From Rostratula benghalensis (taxonomy: Eukaryota > Chordata > Aves > Charadriiformes > Rostratulidae): 64,000 nt of DNA. The DNA is taken from contig VXAI01000068.1 in assembly GCA_013399305.1 (NCBI GenBank), positions 1,789,287 to 1,853,286 of the forward strand, given 5' to 3'. The notes under the pieces were generated by a model that searched no databases, was not told the DNA's origin, and saw only the letters and a program-made list of their open reading frames with translations. Both the position numbers and the translations under genes were made by a program. Positions 11,886-26,250 of this stretch are shown here, one piece after another. Position 1 is the first letter of the stretch. Each line of letters begins with the position of its first letter.

Positions 11886-14464
11886 GAAAAATGTAGCAGT
11901 GTGCTCAAATTACCATCTGACCTCATTTTGTGAGCCATAGAAGGCCATTAAGTCCACAGAGAGATGCTCTGCCTGCCAGATGAGGCCGGCTTGCTTAGCA
12001 TCACAGCCCATGCAGTGCAGAGTCCACACTGGGCACCGGGCAGGCACTCTGCATCAGGAGCCTGTGAGGGCACGGAATTATCTCAGGAGGTAGCCAGGAA
12101 CTGGTAGATCCTGAATGCCAACAACATGACTTGAATTCTCCTGAGAAAAAAACAACCTTGGCAAGCTACCATCTCAACTTCAATGTCAAGGCAAGATTCG
12201 CAAGTGGATTTATTATACCACTTAGTGATCTTGAAAAAATTCTACAAGTTCTGGAACAGATGAGCCATGCTCAGAAGATCATGTCACAGATGTTCAAAAC
12301 CAAACACCATATTTCTCCCTGCCCCCTCTCAATTTCTAACCTTGATATGTGAGGGCCAGCTCACAGGCAAAATATCTTCCTTCAACAGATCGCACAAAGC
12401 CCTTTGACTGCAACAGGATATTCTTTCTCTTATTAGGTCTCTCTAAACCCTTTTCTTCCCTTTCTATGGGAAGGAAGAACATCCAGCACACCACAACATT
12501 TAAAACAGTGATGCCAATGCCCCACCTAGCACCCGAGGGAGCCACAGGTCACCAAATCGTGTGGTCCAAACCGGCACATAGAGTACAAAAGAACTGATTA
12601 GAGAAAAAGGAATTTTCTTGACGTTAGATAGACAAAGGTTCTAGGAGGCCAAATCATCTTCCAGGAAAGGACTTACGGCAATAAAACCCATCCTGTGGCC
12701 AGTCTGTCATGTGTACAGACATTCTGTGAGACTTTAATGAAGCGATGGCTTGATGCAAAACCACAAACTCCAAAGAGAAAAACCAAAGTCCAGGTTTATG
12801 CAGCAAACTGTGCACTTGAAACCAAGAGGATTCCAGAAAGCAAATTGCAAACGACTTTACATTTTTAAGCCATTTCTCTTCCCCTTTCTACCATTCAATG
12901 CACTCCTTACTTCTCCAAAAACAAAGGAGACATTGTGGGCCAAAAAAGGCATTTTTCTTTAGATCATCATGGAACATACACAGTGTTTAATTTACAGACC
13001 AAAACAGTCAACAATATGGAAATAGTATTTATCAACAAATTCAGGTTTTATTCATAAATGCAGAATACTGCTATGCATAAAACATGATGTGAAACATAGC
13101 TTTATGTATTTTTACTAGGCAAACTTAAACTTTGATTTACATCCATTTCACTAAAACTTTATTGCTTCCTCGTCAGACAGGACAGATTCCTTTCTGCATC
13201 TTAGATGGTAAATATAGTTAATGTGCTGAGGCTGCAATGGATCAGTAGTGAAGCTGTTTAATAGTGACATAAATTATTTCAGTGACTTTTCCTGCAAGTG
13301 AGAGATGACTCCACGTGCTATAAACTAATACCAAAGGAATGATGCTCTTTCATGCTAGCAAAGTGCCTAAGCTATATTGTTTCTGTATCCTGTTGGGGAT
13401 GCTACAAATGCAGCATGTGTTACAACTAGATGCACTTAGGCCATTTTTCTTTGCTGTTTTTTAATGCTCTCTTGCACTGGAAACTGAGCTTCAGTGTCTG
13501 AATGAAGGCAAAGCCAATTACTTTCTTTGGATCCTCTCTTTAAAAGTCTGCAAATCCCAACAGATTTTTTTAAAAACCTTTCCATTAGCTTAAAAGTGTA
13601 TTTAAAAATAATTAGGCCTGTAGGAACGAAGAAGTGTGAGGCACGAATGAAGCCAGATGGCTGGGGAGAGCCACGGGCACCTGCCTGCACCCCCCTTCCC
13701 ACACGGCGGAGGCTGCTCAGCAGCGCTCCTTCTGCCTTGGCCTGGCCCTGTCTCCAGAGACCGTGGTAAGAGTTCCCAGAGCATTTTGTTCACCTCACGG
13801 TTCAAGTGCACTTCTACGAGGAAACCAGTTTCTATTTGTCCTCAAATTGGTCACTTATAAAAGACCTTTCACATGCATTGTGGTTCCTCAATAGAAATCA
13901 CAGGGGTACACGGGAGCAGAGCAGACGTTTATTACAGTGCCGCAAAATACGTGCCATCAGACAGTGAACCGATGCAGAAGTTCATCCTGTGAGTAATTTT
14001 CACCTATTCAGTATTGTCGTATTTTCTCTTCACTTTTGTCCTTGCCCCCACAGGAATTCATCCTCTTTGCTCCCTTCTTCGTGTCCTTGTGCACTTAATT
14101 GCAGTGTCCCCCTTTCTGTACTTCCCACCAAGGCAACGTTGGCAGTCCCTGCTCTGTGGTCTGTCCCGTCCCCCGTCCCCTGCCAAAGGGCTGTCCCCCC
14201 CTTGCTGTTTGGTTTTATCCCTCCACTAGCATGAGGGACCTCATAGAGGACATTGGGACCTCACTTCCCACTTTTCCTCTCTTCCCCAAACACTCCTTCC
14301 AGCTGTGTTTCTCCCTCTTCTCCATCTCTTTGCATGAACTTAAAGAGTTCTTTTTTAAACTGCCCTTCATCTACTTCCCTGCAGACCAACACTAACTTCT
14401 TTTCCCCACATACCTCCAAATGCAACTACAACTGCTTCCTCAGTTTCTTTCTCCATCACCAACC

Positions 14465-14898
14465 TTTAACATCTTTGGCAGAGACGTGGACAGTGGGATA
14501 GAGTGTACTCTCAGCAAGTTTGCTGAAGACACCAAGCTCAGTGGTGCAGTCAACGCACTGGAGGGAAGGGATGCAATTCAGAGGGACCTGGACAGGCTCT
14601 CAAGCCTCTCAAGGTGGGCTAGTGCAAATTACATGAAGTTCAACCAAGTCAACAGCTTTAAATTGACAGAAGGGAGATTTAGATGAAATTCTTTCCTGTA
14701 AGGGTGGTGAGGCACTGGAACAGGTTGCCCAGAGAAGCTGTGGATGCCCCATCCCTGGGAGTGTTCAAGGCCAGGCTGGATGGGACTTTGAGCAACCTGG
14801 TCTGGTGGGAGGTGTCCCCGCCTGTGGCAGGGGGGTTGGAACTTGGTGATGTTGAAGGTCCCTTCCAACTCGAACCATTCTATGATTCTATGGTTCTT
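14465..14898 (+). mobile_element. CR1 LINE, 5'-truncated with internal deletion
   Basis: The left part (about 14474-14655) encodes the C-terminal reverse transcriptase region of CR1. It reads DSGIECTLSKFAEDTKL and later GRDAIQRDLDRL, matching the family's 'FADDTKL' and 'AIQRDLD' blocks. The right part (about 14670-14898) is the CR1 3' end, with the 'ggtggtgaggcactggaaca' block, 'gaaggtcccttccaac' and terminal ATTCTATG repeats. Several hundred bases normally lying between the two are missing. The catalytic FADD motif reads FAED here, so the second catalytic aspartate position is intact but the first is glutamate. The copy is dead by truncation alone. Members move by target-primed reverse transcription in the nucleus. 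Confidence 0.95.
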
Positions 14899-17800
14899 TT
14901 CATCCAGCTCCATCAACCTGTGCCCCACAGACCCGATGCAGAAGATCCACAGCCGAGTCATTCTCTCCTAGACCCTCCTCTGCCGTTGCTGGCAAAGCCC
15001 CTGCCTTATCCCTGTCCCATCCCAGTGCAGCCACAGTTTGACCACCTCCTCAGCCTTCCTCTCACCCACAGCTCTCACCGCTTTCCCACTCAGATAAATT
15101 CTTTGATCACAAAAAAAAGATAAAAGGATTTAAAATATATGTCTTAAGCTTATGAGAAAAAAAAAATCCTACTTAAAGCTTTTTACTTGTTTGCACATGG
15201 ACTGTAAAGGAACAAAGTAAGCATCATCTTTCAGAGACAAAAGCAGCAGATTGAGCCCCTCTCCTGCTCTGCACCATCTGCCTCCCCCTTCGTGCCATCC
15301 ACCCTGACAGCAACAGGCACATCTCCCTCTCTCTCAGCGTTACCTGGCATCTGCAAAGAAATCTCAGCCCTTACCAGGTCTTCATTCTCTTTTCATCACT
15401 CCAGCAGACAATGCAAGAGACATTTCAGTTTGGCTTATCAAATTTAGGCAAAACATATGGATGGTCTGAATCTCTCCACCAACTCCTATGGAATGATTTT
15501 TTTTTTTGAGGGAGGAAAGGGACTGGAGGAGTCCCTCATGGCTAACTTCTTATTTAATATAAAGCTAATGAAAGCACCAACGTAACAGTTGTTTTCCCAT
15601 TGTTCATCCCACTTTCCAGTTACAGAGCATACTGTGTATCATAACCGAAGTATAACCATAAGGAACCCAAATTACATTAAATTTGAATATAGTGATAAAT
15701 GGAGTAAATACGTTGGAATATTTCTCCCCAAGATTTCCTGGAAAAGGTTGCAGTTATGGCTTCGAGCCCAGGCCAGCTCTCTCAGGAGGAGATTCTGTGA
15801 GTGATCAGTCTTTTCCATAGTGGATAAACACTACCTCAAGACATAGCAGATATTACTACATCTGAGATCTCCACCACTTTCAACATTATTTTATTTAAAC
15901 CTGTGATGAAAACTCAAGTTATCTGCATAGAGAACTCTGAGATGGTCTCAGGACAGCCCTCCATATTGTAGCTGAAGCCAGAACACCTCTTAAATGAATG
16001 TTCAAAATGCACCACAATATAAACCACATCAGAAAGTCCATGTTGTACATGTAGTTCTGAGGGAGCTAGCACACTAATTTCAGTCACTAATGATGAGCTT
16101 TAGGGTTTCCAGTTCCTTCAATGCAAAAGTAAGACACTCTTCATCCCATGGCTTTGAGTTCTCCCTAGATCTTGAACCAACCCCTGGAGCAAATCTTTCT
16201 TTCCAAAACTGAAAACAGCTGCTCTCTTTCTTGTCCTGCTGCCCTGGTCATCTCCAGAAGATAAAATTCTCAGTGAGCCTATGGTGGCCCCAGACCCAAG
16301 TAACCTGCACCCTGTTGCCAAAGCCTAGAGTACCACAAGTACTCTAAAGTTGTGCTTGCCATTTTTGACAATTAAACAACCATTTGGATTTTCTGCAACA
16401 TTCACCCTTCTCCACTGGAATGCACCATCCATTCATTTTACTGATTTTCCATTGTGCTTTGGCATTCTTCTCACCTCCCTTTCCACAGCACATGAACCAT
16501 CAGCCAGATCATCTCAGTCCTCCAGGAACCCCAGCACATGAAACGCACCTCAGATTTGCAGAAATGCTTTCACTGCAAAGATTATTGCTGTGATTTCCTT
16601 TTCCCTTGAACCACCTGAGCTTTCCATGGAAATCAGTGGAATCGCATCTGCCTGAAGTTCCTAGAGCTGAGAATGAAACTGTCCATGTGTTCCCAGCATT
16701 TCCAGGAAGATAAAAGTCATTTTAGGTGGTGGGCGTTGGAGGATGCAAAGCTGCCTACCCCCAGGCTAAACAACAGCTCCAGGAAGGTTTTCTTCCTACC
16801 CTCTCTTCCCATTAAAGTTGTCTTATTTCACACAAATTTTCAGTCCTATTGCCTCCCATGTAAGAGCAATGCCAAGGTGGAGGAGGCAGCTGGAAACCTC
16901 CCTTTTAAATGCTGACATTATTTAATATTTTTCTGATGTTTATTTCACCTGGAATGGTCTGGAAAGGTGCAGTTACTTACAGCGACTTATTACTTCCATT
17001 ATTAGGTATGATAACCGCAGAGAATAGATTGACATAATTCAAAATCCACAGAAAATGATAACAAACTTCTGTGTGATGCCAGGCTGGCTTTTGCCTCACT
17101 AGAAAGGCCTTTTCCAGCCCCGAAACCATTGCTGGGCTGTACGTGTAACAGCAGGACTGGATTCTCAGGAGAATTACACCATTTGTCCATGATTATAAGG
17201 CCCCCTCTAACTCAGAATAACTGGTAAAAGCAAAAGAATTCATTTGGATGGTCCTTTCACATTTTGTTTATAAAGAAAAGTAAATTTGGGAGAAAAATTC
17301 CAAGGAATTTCTGAGTAATGAAGTTTTGTCTTAAAAATGCCAACTGATGGAGAGGAGGCTGCAGCTGACCAAATTAAGCTTAAATTACTGACAAAATCCA
17401 AATGTTTTCTGAAGTCTGGACTCGCAAAAATTTGGGGTTTCAACTCCTGCCCCCCGTTATTATTTCTTCTCGTTTTGCTCGAGGACACATTCAGAGAATC
17501 AACATTTGTAAAAGCACAGGAGAAGGACAAGAACAGATACATGGGGGTTTTTTTCACATACAGACAAGTTGTAAGTACGGGTAAAACTGAGAGATCAGCC
17601 AGTCAAAGGTCTGTAGTTCATCTTGTCTCTCATTTTCCCCTGTGATTTTGTTCTTTTTTGATTATCAAGAAAATCAATAAGGTTATGTCCAGTGATGTCT
17701 CGGACTTGTCCATCAAGTCTGTATGCACGAAAAGTGATCGATTTCAATGATACTAGAGAAAAGAAATAGACTGCCATAATTTTTACAACCCAGGTTCTAT

Positions 17801-19519
17801 ATTTGAACTTGATTGAAGTAATCAGCCTGTAACCAAATGCTCACTCTCTCCTTCAGACTAAAACTGGGAGACGCCAGAACACAGTATTTCCCACATTTTC
17901 AACTCCCAGTTGGTTTATTAGTTTTGAAACAGCCATTTGACTAAATCAGTTGATTAAAGTTAAACTCAAAATTAATTTTCTCTGTACTCCCGTCAACAGC
18001 TCCAGTTCCCCGTAGTAAACCAATGGCTCCCAACTGCTCAGTGCCCTGACACTTCATTTATGTACTGCTTCATTTTTAGAATTTTTTTTTCAACATCTGT
18101 AAGTCCTGCATATCCTGCATGTAGCACAGTGGAAGAGTACAGAAGGGTGGGTTAACCTGTAGCACTGCTTTCATCATCTTCCCCACATCAAGTGTTTGGT
18201 AGGATAAAGCTACATTTCAGCATTTATCATGAAAATACCTGTGTTGTTTCATCTCCACATTTCAGCATTATAATATGGTAATAAATCTGGTCCTTATACT
18301 AAAGGGTATTCATAAGTGCCATGAACTCTCCATGAATGAGTCCTACAGTGTATCACAGGACAGAATACTCTGATAACAACAAAAAAACACATCTTTCTAC
18401 TAAATTGTTCTGTAACTATTTTACAAATTAATCCAGACTAATGTGGATTAAAAACCACTAGAGAGTGAACTACTGTAGTTGTGGAAGTAACGTGACAAAA
18501 CAAACTGAGTTTTTGGCTGCTGCATTTTCAGTTAAACCATTTTTCCCTTTCGTTCACATTTTGCACCACAGTTTCAAAGAAAGCATTTCACCTACATCCA
18601 GCTCAGAGCAGTCTTACATGTCTGTTGTATTATCCATGCATTCAGAAACCATCTGCCCCAGCACCACTTCATCAGCAAATCTCTCCAGGTTGTGCATTTT
18701 CAGCTTCAAGTGGCATCATTAATTTTTTTTTTCAAATACAACTTGGGGTATTTTCCTACTTGAATATGCATTTTTATATTGCTTTAAAAATTCTAGGAGA
18801 GCACACACATACTAGAAATAGGGGGTCTCATTCCTTTCTGCATTGCAGTCTTGTCAGTCATTCATATCTGTGCAAAATAAGTGCAGCATAAACAAAGTGC
18901 CAGTTCTGATTTGGCATCAACTGTGCAATGCATAAATAAGGTGCAAAGCAGGGAATGCCTGACCACAGAAACCTTACAGCAGGTTTCTGGGTAGGTACAG
19001 AAATATGGAAATTCTGGGTGCCCATAACTTGATGTAAATAGGTTTTGTAGAAATACAAGGCTGTATTTCCTACAGGGACACAGTATTTCTGGTATACACA
19101 TCACAGTTTCCTTAACACATTATCTCTCTGAACATATGAAATTGATGAGGTTGGCACCATCTGTACCTAGAAGATGTATAGGACAACAGAAGCTATAATG
19201 TCTGATATAAAAATAAAAGTATTAAAAGAGAAGCTATTTCCTAAAATCCAACCAAAGCTGATTTCTACCAGAAATAGTAAAGGGATATCTCAACATATTT
19301 ACTCTTCACAATACTCTTACTGGAGACATTGACTGTGTCAACCCTAAGTTACCATCTATGTACACTTTAGAGCAATCCCTGCACCTATGGTGACAGTAGC
19401 ACTCTAGCTTTGTCTGCACTCCATCTGCTCACTTGACCTACATCTAAAGATTTTTTTTTCTTTTATTATTCTTATTTTATTTTCATATACTTATTTCTGG
19501 AATAAAAGACATGCTTTCT

Positions 19520-19620
19520 AAGGAGGCAGCATGTTCCAGTGAAAGCAGGACCAGTGCAGCACCAAGGAGATGAAGATTCACGTTTTAAGTTTGTGTTAGA
19601 TTCACTTGTGTAATGGATTT
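19520..19620 (+). repeat. Probable MIR remnant, 5' half
   Basis: The sequence 'ggcagcatgttccagtg' followed by 'gcaggacc' and 'aggagatgaagattcacgtt' parallels the MIR head (gcagcatggtccagtgg ... caggagacctgggttc). Agreement is imperfect and limited to the head, so this call is moderate. Confidence 0.45.
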
Positions 19621-20182
19621 GCTCTATTCTGAAATTAGCACACTAAATTCTAGCTACACTTGCATCTTAACAGTGTTTACTGATCAAATGCATAAATAAG
19701 AACTTTTCATCCATCATCTCTCTGACATGCAAGCTAAAGTCACTTTTGATCTCTGCATAAGAAATGGGATTTAGCATTCACTACATATGGTTTCATCATG
19801 CCAATATAAGAGTCCAGAGGGCAAATTCTCCTGACTGACATCTACCTATTTCCAGTCCTCTTCCTGTAGTACTAGGCTTAATACCTCAGGAAAGTACCTT
19901 TCACTCCTTCAGTGAGTCAGCTCCTCAACAAACCATCTCTCCTGTGGAGGTACTCTCTGATGGGGTTCATGGGCTACCAATACTAGCAAAGCTTTTGATT
20001 TCTGGACGATAGTAGAAGGGCAAATGATACAGAAAAGAAAAAGTAGGTTAAACACCCAGTTAGAAAGAAATGAAAAGCACAAGTAAAAGGAGGGAGGATA
20101 GTCTTTTTAGAGAGCACTGAATAAAGGCTCTTTTTCCCTGAACCCTGTTGAACTCTTGGTTCAACTGTAGGCTCTCTTTGAT

Positions 20183-20275
20183 ACCTACATTTCCTCAGTT
20201 CTTCATCTGTATAAAATGGAAAATATTTCCCCACTTTCTAGGATGTATTGTGACCATGACAGGTAAGCACACAGA
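20183..20275 (+). repeat. MIR remnant, 3' CORE/tail half
   Basis: The block 'cctcagttcttcatctgt' followed by 'ataaaatgg' and a 'ggatgtattgtgacc' stretch closely follows the MIR tail (cctcagtttccccatctgtaaaatgg ... gttgtgagg). It lies about 560 bases from the other MIR-like head, so the two are probably separate insertions. Confidence 0.65.
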
Positions 20276-23200
20276 ATGACTACAAGCAACACTGTGAACA
20301 GCAAATGCTAAAAACAGGTTTGGAGCCTCTCAGCACTGTGATTGCTTTGTTTCCTGTCCTTCTGTTTCCCATTGTTCTCCACTAAATCTGCATGATGAAA
20401 ATGCCACTAGGTGAACATCACAGTTTTGCACCAGAACTGAAGGAATGGAAGAGGACTCACCATACAAGGCCAGGACATAACCACTTGGGACAGGTCAGGT
20501 TCAAGAACAAACTAAGGAAATACAACAGCATGCTCAGTACCAACATCCCTTCATTTTCTCAGTCTGCATATCCATCATCAGATGCTTTAGCTGTTCACCA
20601 CTTGCTGAACAGCAGATGTCTCATATGCTTTTCACAAAGATCCCTGGCCAAGGCTGATGCTCAAGGCCACAGGGAGAAAAGATGCACGCTGATATTGTAT
20701 ATCCAACCCCAAAGCAAGGGTGGGAGCAACCAATGATTCCTAAGAGAACACAGGTGAAAACAGACCATTAAACGAGTTAAATAATGTCAGGGAGAAGAAC
20801 TGGGAAGAAAGGAGGCCAGAGAAAGGTACAGCTGCTTTGTTCTGGTAAAACTAAGCTAAATTAAACTAAAACTGCAGCAGCTTCTCCAGCCACCAGCATC
20901 TGAACCTCCTGACAGATTAGATCATAACCGCAAGGAAGGCCTTTCCTCCCCAGCTGTCCAAAATAGTGCTGACATTTGAAGGGGACATAAAAGCAAGCCC
21001 TATTTCATACCCAAGACGACCATTAAGTAAGGGTCTAAAAGATATTTGTGTTTATTCTTCTACGTATCCGTTCTTTTCTTTTGCCTTATTCTCAAACAAA
21101 GATGAAATTGAGTCTGAATCACATACAATCAAATTTTCAGTATTCCCCAAATAATTCAGCAAAATAAATCCCTTTCAATAGGCTCCATGCTTTTGCCCAT
21201 GTAAAATAGTCCCTCTAATGTCTCAGGTAAACCTAAGTTAAAATTCCACGAGTATATTTTCAATTATCCACAACAGTAGTGTTTTATTAATAGATTGGAA
21301 AAAACCCCAAAGTTAAAACTCTGGACTTAAATTTATGTCTGCTCACTCAAGACAGAGAAAAGATTTCAACACACTCCCATGTTTCTTCTTCCTTAGGAAA
21401 AGTAATTTAAGTCATGTGCATAATACCACTGACATTTCAATGTTTTAAAACCGTTCTCCACCAGTTCAGTATTTTTGTTTGATATCTGTAATAAGACCAA
21501 ATTCAATTTCTTCATATAGTTTACTTTTTCTTTCTTTTTGCACCTGTGATTTACTGTTCCATTTCCCAAACAACAACAAAAATCTGAAAACAGAAAGGAA
21601 CAGATACATCTGGCATAATATCTTCATCTGTGCAACCACCTACAACACTGTCAAGACAGACCTGGTATTTTGGAAGTGATTAAAGTCTTGGCGTAGGCAG
21701 ACATGAGCCTCAAAGCTCAGACCCTGAAAGACTCTCCTAATGCACAGGAGTGTTGGGCATTGGTCTCCTGCTGTATATGTGATCACAAGAAATAGTCTGA
21801 TTTTGTAAAGGGCTTAGGTAGGGTTCTTCATTCCCATCTCTCTCCTTTTTTTCTTTTAATAAGAAGTGTGATGATTCTTACTTAACTCAGTAAAACATTT
21901 TGAGATCAATAGATGAAAAGGTTGATACATGCATTTAGAAATATTACTGAGTACTTCGCAGCAGACAGCATGTGCCTGAAAGCATGCCAAATGCCCCATT
22001 TCTTATTTTACAATTTAGAGCAAGCCAGTGAATGCTGCAGGATCAAGATTAAACTTTTAAATGTCATATCTACGAAACAGCAATATCAGTCAGTCATTGA
22101 GACAGTGTTATATGAACTTAGCTCACATCGGTGAATGAATTATACAGCTCTTTTTCCATAATTTGTTTCAACAGGACACATACACCTCACAGCTACATTC
22201 ACTGTGTTCCTCATTTAAGGACTGTGAAAAATAAACAGTCTTTATTCAGCTCCACTTCAAGAAAAAAAATTACATTTATTTTATACACTGAACAGCACAA
22301 GGTATTATCTCCATACACATCAGCTCCTTGGGATTTCAGCCCTGTAAAAATCAATAACAATGATGCCAGACTGAGTCTTGACCTATTTGCACCACAGGAA
22401 CTGTCTCCTACAAATTCTATACAAGGTCAAGAAATGATGAGCTGCTAATTATGAGACAAAGAAAAGTGATGCAAGACTATTCTATTATATACTAACTTTT
22501 TCTTAAGATTAATTTTTTTTTTTACTTTATTATAAATCTTTTATCTAAGTTAACGCCTTCCTTAAAATACAGTACTTGTATTCAGATTTGGACGGACAAA
22601 AGCATAGGATATAGTTCATCCCATCCTATCTGCAGTATCACAGCATTTGTAAATATCAAAAATCAATCAAGAGAGAAGCCAACTGCCTTGATGAGCTCAG
22701 TCACAGATCAGGGCCTTCATCTGATCTCTGGAAACAACCACAAAAATCTGTCTTACCGCAAGGAAAAAAGGCATCATTTAACTTTCTACACTTCTGCATA
22801 CCAGAGTAAATGCTCCCTTCCATGGCAGAGATGAGCATGTTTCTACAATTATGCTCACTGAGAGTCATCAGTCCTTGAAGCCGAATAATCAGAAAGAATT
22901 CAGATTCAAATCATCCTGAATTGATTCAGCTGTGTTGTAACCCAGCCCTGCCTTCCTCCAGCCACCACCGCTCATTCTTAGGCAGAGCTGGCTGGCTTCA
23001 AGCCTCCTTTTACCAGGAGAGCTTGTCTTTGCTCACACCACTACGGTCTGCCTCCAGATTACCTACTTTTTTGCCTCACCAGTGACAAATGAAGGAACAT
23101 CCCACAGATAAATCAAATCCAGCAAAGGCTGGTTCTCCTTATGGAAAGGCTGTACGCTAAATACATGCTCTCACTCTAAAGAAATGAAATTCCTTTTCAA

Positions 23201-26200
23201 GTGGAAAAATAACTGAGGCACCTCGAGGCTTTAAGCAACTTTTCCAAAGACTTAAATGTTGAATCAGAAAGTGATAAACCACATCAGGAAAGTTCTAGTC
23301 AGTCAGCACAGTACATGCTTCCTTCTGAACAACCTTCAAGGAGCAAAAATAACATGTGTTAGTTTTGTCTGAAAACACAGCAAATTGTTTTCTTTCTTTT
23401 AAGGCCATTTGATTACAATAACAAACCTCCAGGGGATTCTGCTGAGATCTTCCTTGGGCAAAATCCACAAGGCAGTATGTTCAGAGCTACTACACAAGGA
23501 ACAGAAAAGATCTCTCCGGGTGTTTTCCAGAAGTCAAATTCAGACTTTGATCTGGGGCAGGTGCATTTACATGTCAAGAACAATTTCTGCTTCTATACAC
23601 AGGATTAGCAGCAAGGAAAGCCTTAGAAGTTCAGACCGAAAAAAAACCTGCCTGACCTTGAGACATAAAGGTCACTCAAACCCTGCTGGACTGCAAAGCT
23701 TTAATCTTACGATAGGGAGGGACACAAATGGAAGAGAGTGCCAAAATCTGCTCTGAGCCACTGTAAGGCTTCAGCAATTCCTTTTACATTTCAGTGTAAA
23801 AGCAACATTTGGAGCAGTGACCTTCAGCCTTCTTCTCCATCCACACATCGTACCCCCTCCGTGCAGGTGTCTCTGGGGACTGCCATTAGTATTGCGGGGA
23901 AGCAGAGCTCCCAGAGGCTCCCTCGTGTCTCCCCATCTTCCCTCCCCTCCCGCTGCTCTCTAATTGTGCTTTTACAGGAAGGACACTAACAGCTAGGATG
24001 TTTCTGATTAAAGGCATAAAGGCCTTCAAGCTGCTGTTAGCAGTTTGTCTCTTCTCGTATTTTTAAAGCATTGCATGAAGTGTTAAAATGCAGAGAGCTA
24101 ACTAATAATTGGTGCTATGTGACTAAATTTTCGTGCTTGTTCCTAAGCAGTAACTGACAAGGTCCTTCTCTCTCCGAGTAGCAGGGTCACAGACACCATC
24201 AGTCAATTACCTTTTCCCAGTCCAATGACTGCCTTTTCACCTCTCCCACTGAAAGGACTTAACAGGGTTATTCACACTTCCACAAGTGTAAAGCTCTTCA
24301 TGATCTTTATGGATAAGAGATACTCTTCAGAAAAAAAGCCAGAATCCTTACAATGCACTGCTTTCCTTTTGGCAGACTTGCACCGCTCTGTCATAGCTCA
24401 GGTGGAGTTACAAAGTCACCAGATGTCCATTTATTCTTATTTCTTCCTCAGCTTCTTTTATTTCTCTGTTCTGCAGTGGCCTCATAGTCTTGAACGACAG
24501 AGAGGAGGGAAAAAGCACTCAGCAATTTATGCTGAGCTGGCTCCAATCTCTTCATTGGAATGACACTAGGGATGAATTTAGGCGTAAACTCTTTTCCTTA
24601 GTTGTACAGTGAGTCAAGATGCTACGCAAAACTGGTCCAAAGGTATTAAATTTTCAGGCCAAAGCCGGTCACAGTAGCCCCGTACATGGTTATGGCACAT
24701 CTACAATGAGTGGCACTAGAAATAAAGTAGTTAGATGCATGAAGTCAGAGCCTTTAACCAAAGGGAGACAGTGGTGAGAGCTGAGCTATGAGTCACAAGT
24801 ATTGAATTACAGGCTTTATTCTGATACTGTGCACTTCACTATGTTTTTCAAAGCCGTATCTTCAAAGCTGGATCACCAGGTCAGCAGCTAAAATCCTTAC
24901 TCCCAGTCAGACTTCCTGTGTAGCCGAAGACAATGGAGATAATTAGTTAATTACAGGCTGTATTCAGTGGTGGGAAGGAGTTCTGTATTTAACTGTTGCT
25001 ACAGGCATATCACTGCCAGATCCAAATTGCTCATAGAAGCTTGACAGTTCTCCTAAGTGTCATGAAAGGAAAACGTCCGTGACTTGTTCATGTGAGAAGG
25101 TAATTCTTGCTTTGCATAATTACCTTTCTCTTTGATGCTTGCACATTGTTCTGGCATCACTGGTCTGAGAGGTATCCAATATTTTAAGCTGCTCTGTACA
25201 TATGGTTTCAATTATGTGGAATGGCGCTCTCATTTACATAAAGGTCAAAAGCAGAGGTGTGCAAAGGGCCACAAACACAGAACCGACTGGGCTCTCCGTG
25301 CCCATTTGCTTTGAAAGGCAAGACTCTTCCCAGGCAGAAGCAATGTTGAGCACTTAATTGACCTGTGTGGGATCAACAATTTCTTCAGCAATAACAGATC
25401 AAGTTTAACCACAGTTGCTAGTCTACTGCATCCATAGAATTACCCCAATGCTGATTTTGCTCACAGAGTAACTGGAGTAACCAGTGGATATCTCAGGTTT
25501 ACAAAACAGCCATTACATTCCAATTTTCAATTCAGATTGTCTGAATAATACTCCTTAGAGGGCTAAGAAGTAAAGTAGCCACTCATGAAAGACATAGTAT
25601 CCCAAAGTGTAAAGAAAACAGAGGGAACACAAATACGCGGTCATTAAGACATCCTTTGGCCAAATTTTGCCATGAAGCTGGATTTGACTATAATTGAACA
25701 ACCTGAACTACGAGGGGTTTAGAGATTTATATGCATGAAGTACATGAAAGGAGACCGGTAAAATTAGTGCATTGCTCACTCTCCTTGGTCTAAACTTTGA
25801 AAAGCCGTCCAACATAAAGAACATGCTGTGATTCAGTCCTCATCTGGGACTTTGTTTTTTTAATCTACCATGCACATTAGCAAAAATTTTAAACTAAATT
25901 CAGGTGTACAAGATTGCTAAGATGTGAGTTCACACAGCTCTCTTCTAGAGCTGCTACGAGTCCACCTTGGTGCTCAAACTTAAAAGACATTTATCCTTTT
26001 TTAAATATTCCAATTTATTTTTATTGCTTTATTTAAAACATATAGTGGGCTACAGAGGACAGTGAAGTGAACTCTGATGACATCTTGCACAGGGTCTAAA
26101 AGGAAGTGGCACCAAATGTTTTTCAGAGTAAAAAAATTAAAGATATGGCAAAGCTCTAAATTCTGTTCCCCAACTAAATAAAGACAGAATATTTCGTATG

Positions 26201-26224
26201 AGGCCTGACCATAGAGCAGGTACG

Positions 26225-26250
26225 AATTGTTCAGGCTTTCCTGAACAATT
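26225..26250. other. Perfect 11-bp stem, 4-base loop hairpin
   Basis: AATTGTTCAGG (26225-26235), loop CTTT, and CCTGAACAATT (26240-26250) pair without mismatch. No T tract or open frame gives it an obvious role. Confidence 0.65.

Larger units (their letters stand above)
9716..14464. other. Unique non-coding sequence with assembly gap
   Basis: No gene is recognised. Apart from the possible conserved element and the gap, it contains a 25-base T run (11354-11378) and a (GAT/AAT)-rich stretch near 11825-11885. From about 13980 to 14460 the + strand is strongly pyrimidine-rich. Open frames on both strands near 13.4-14.5 kb overlap one another and have no recognisable products. Confidence 0.55.
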
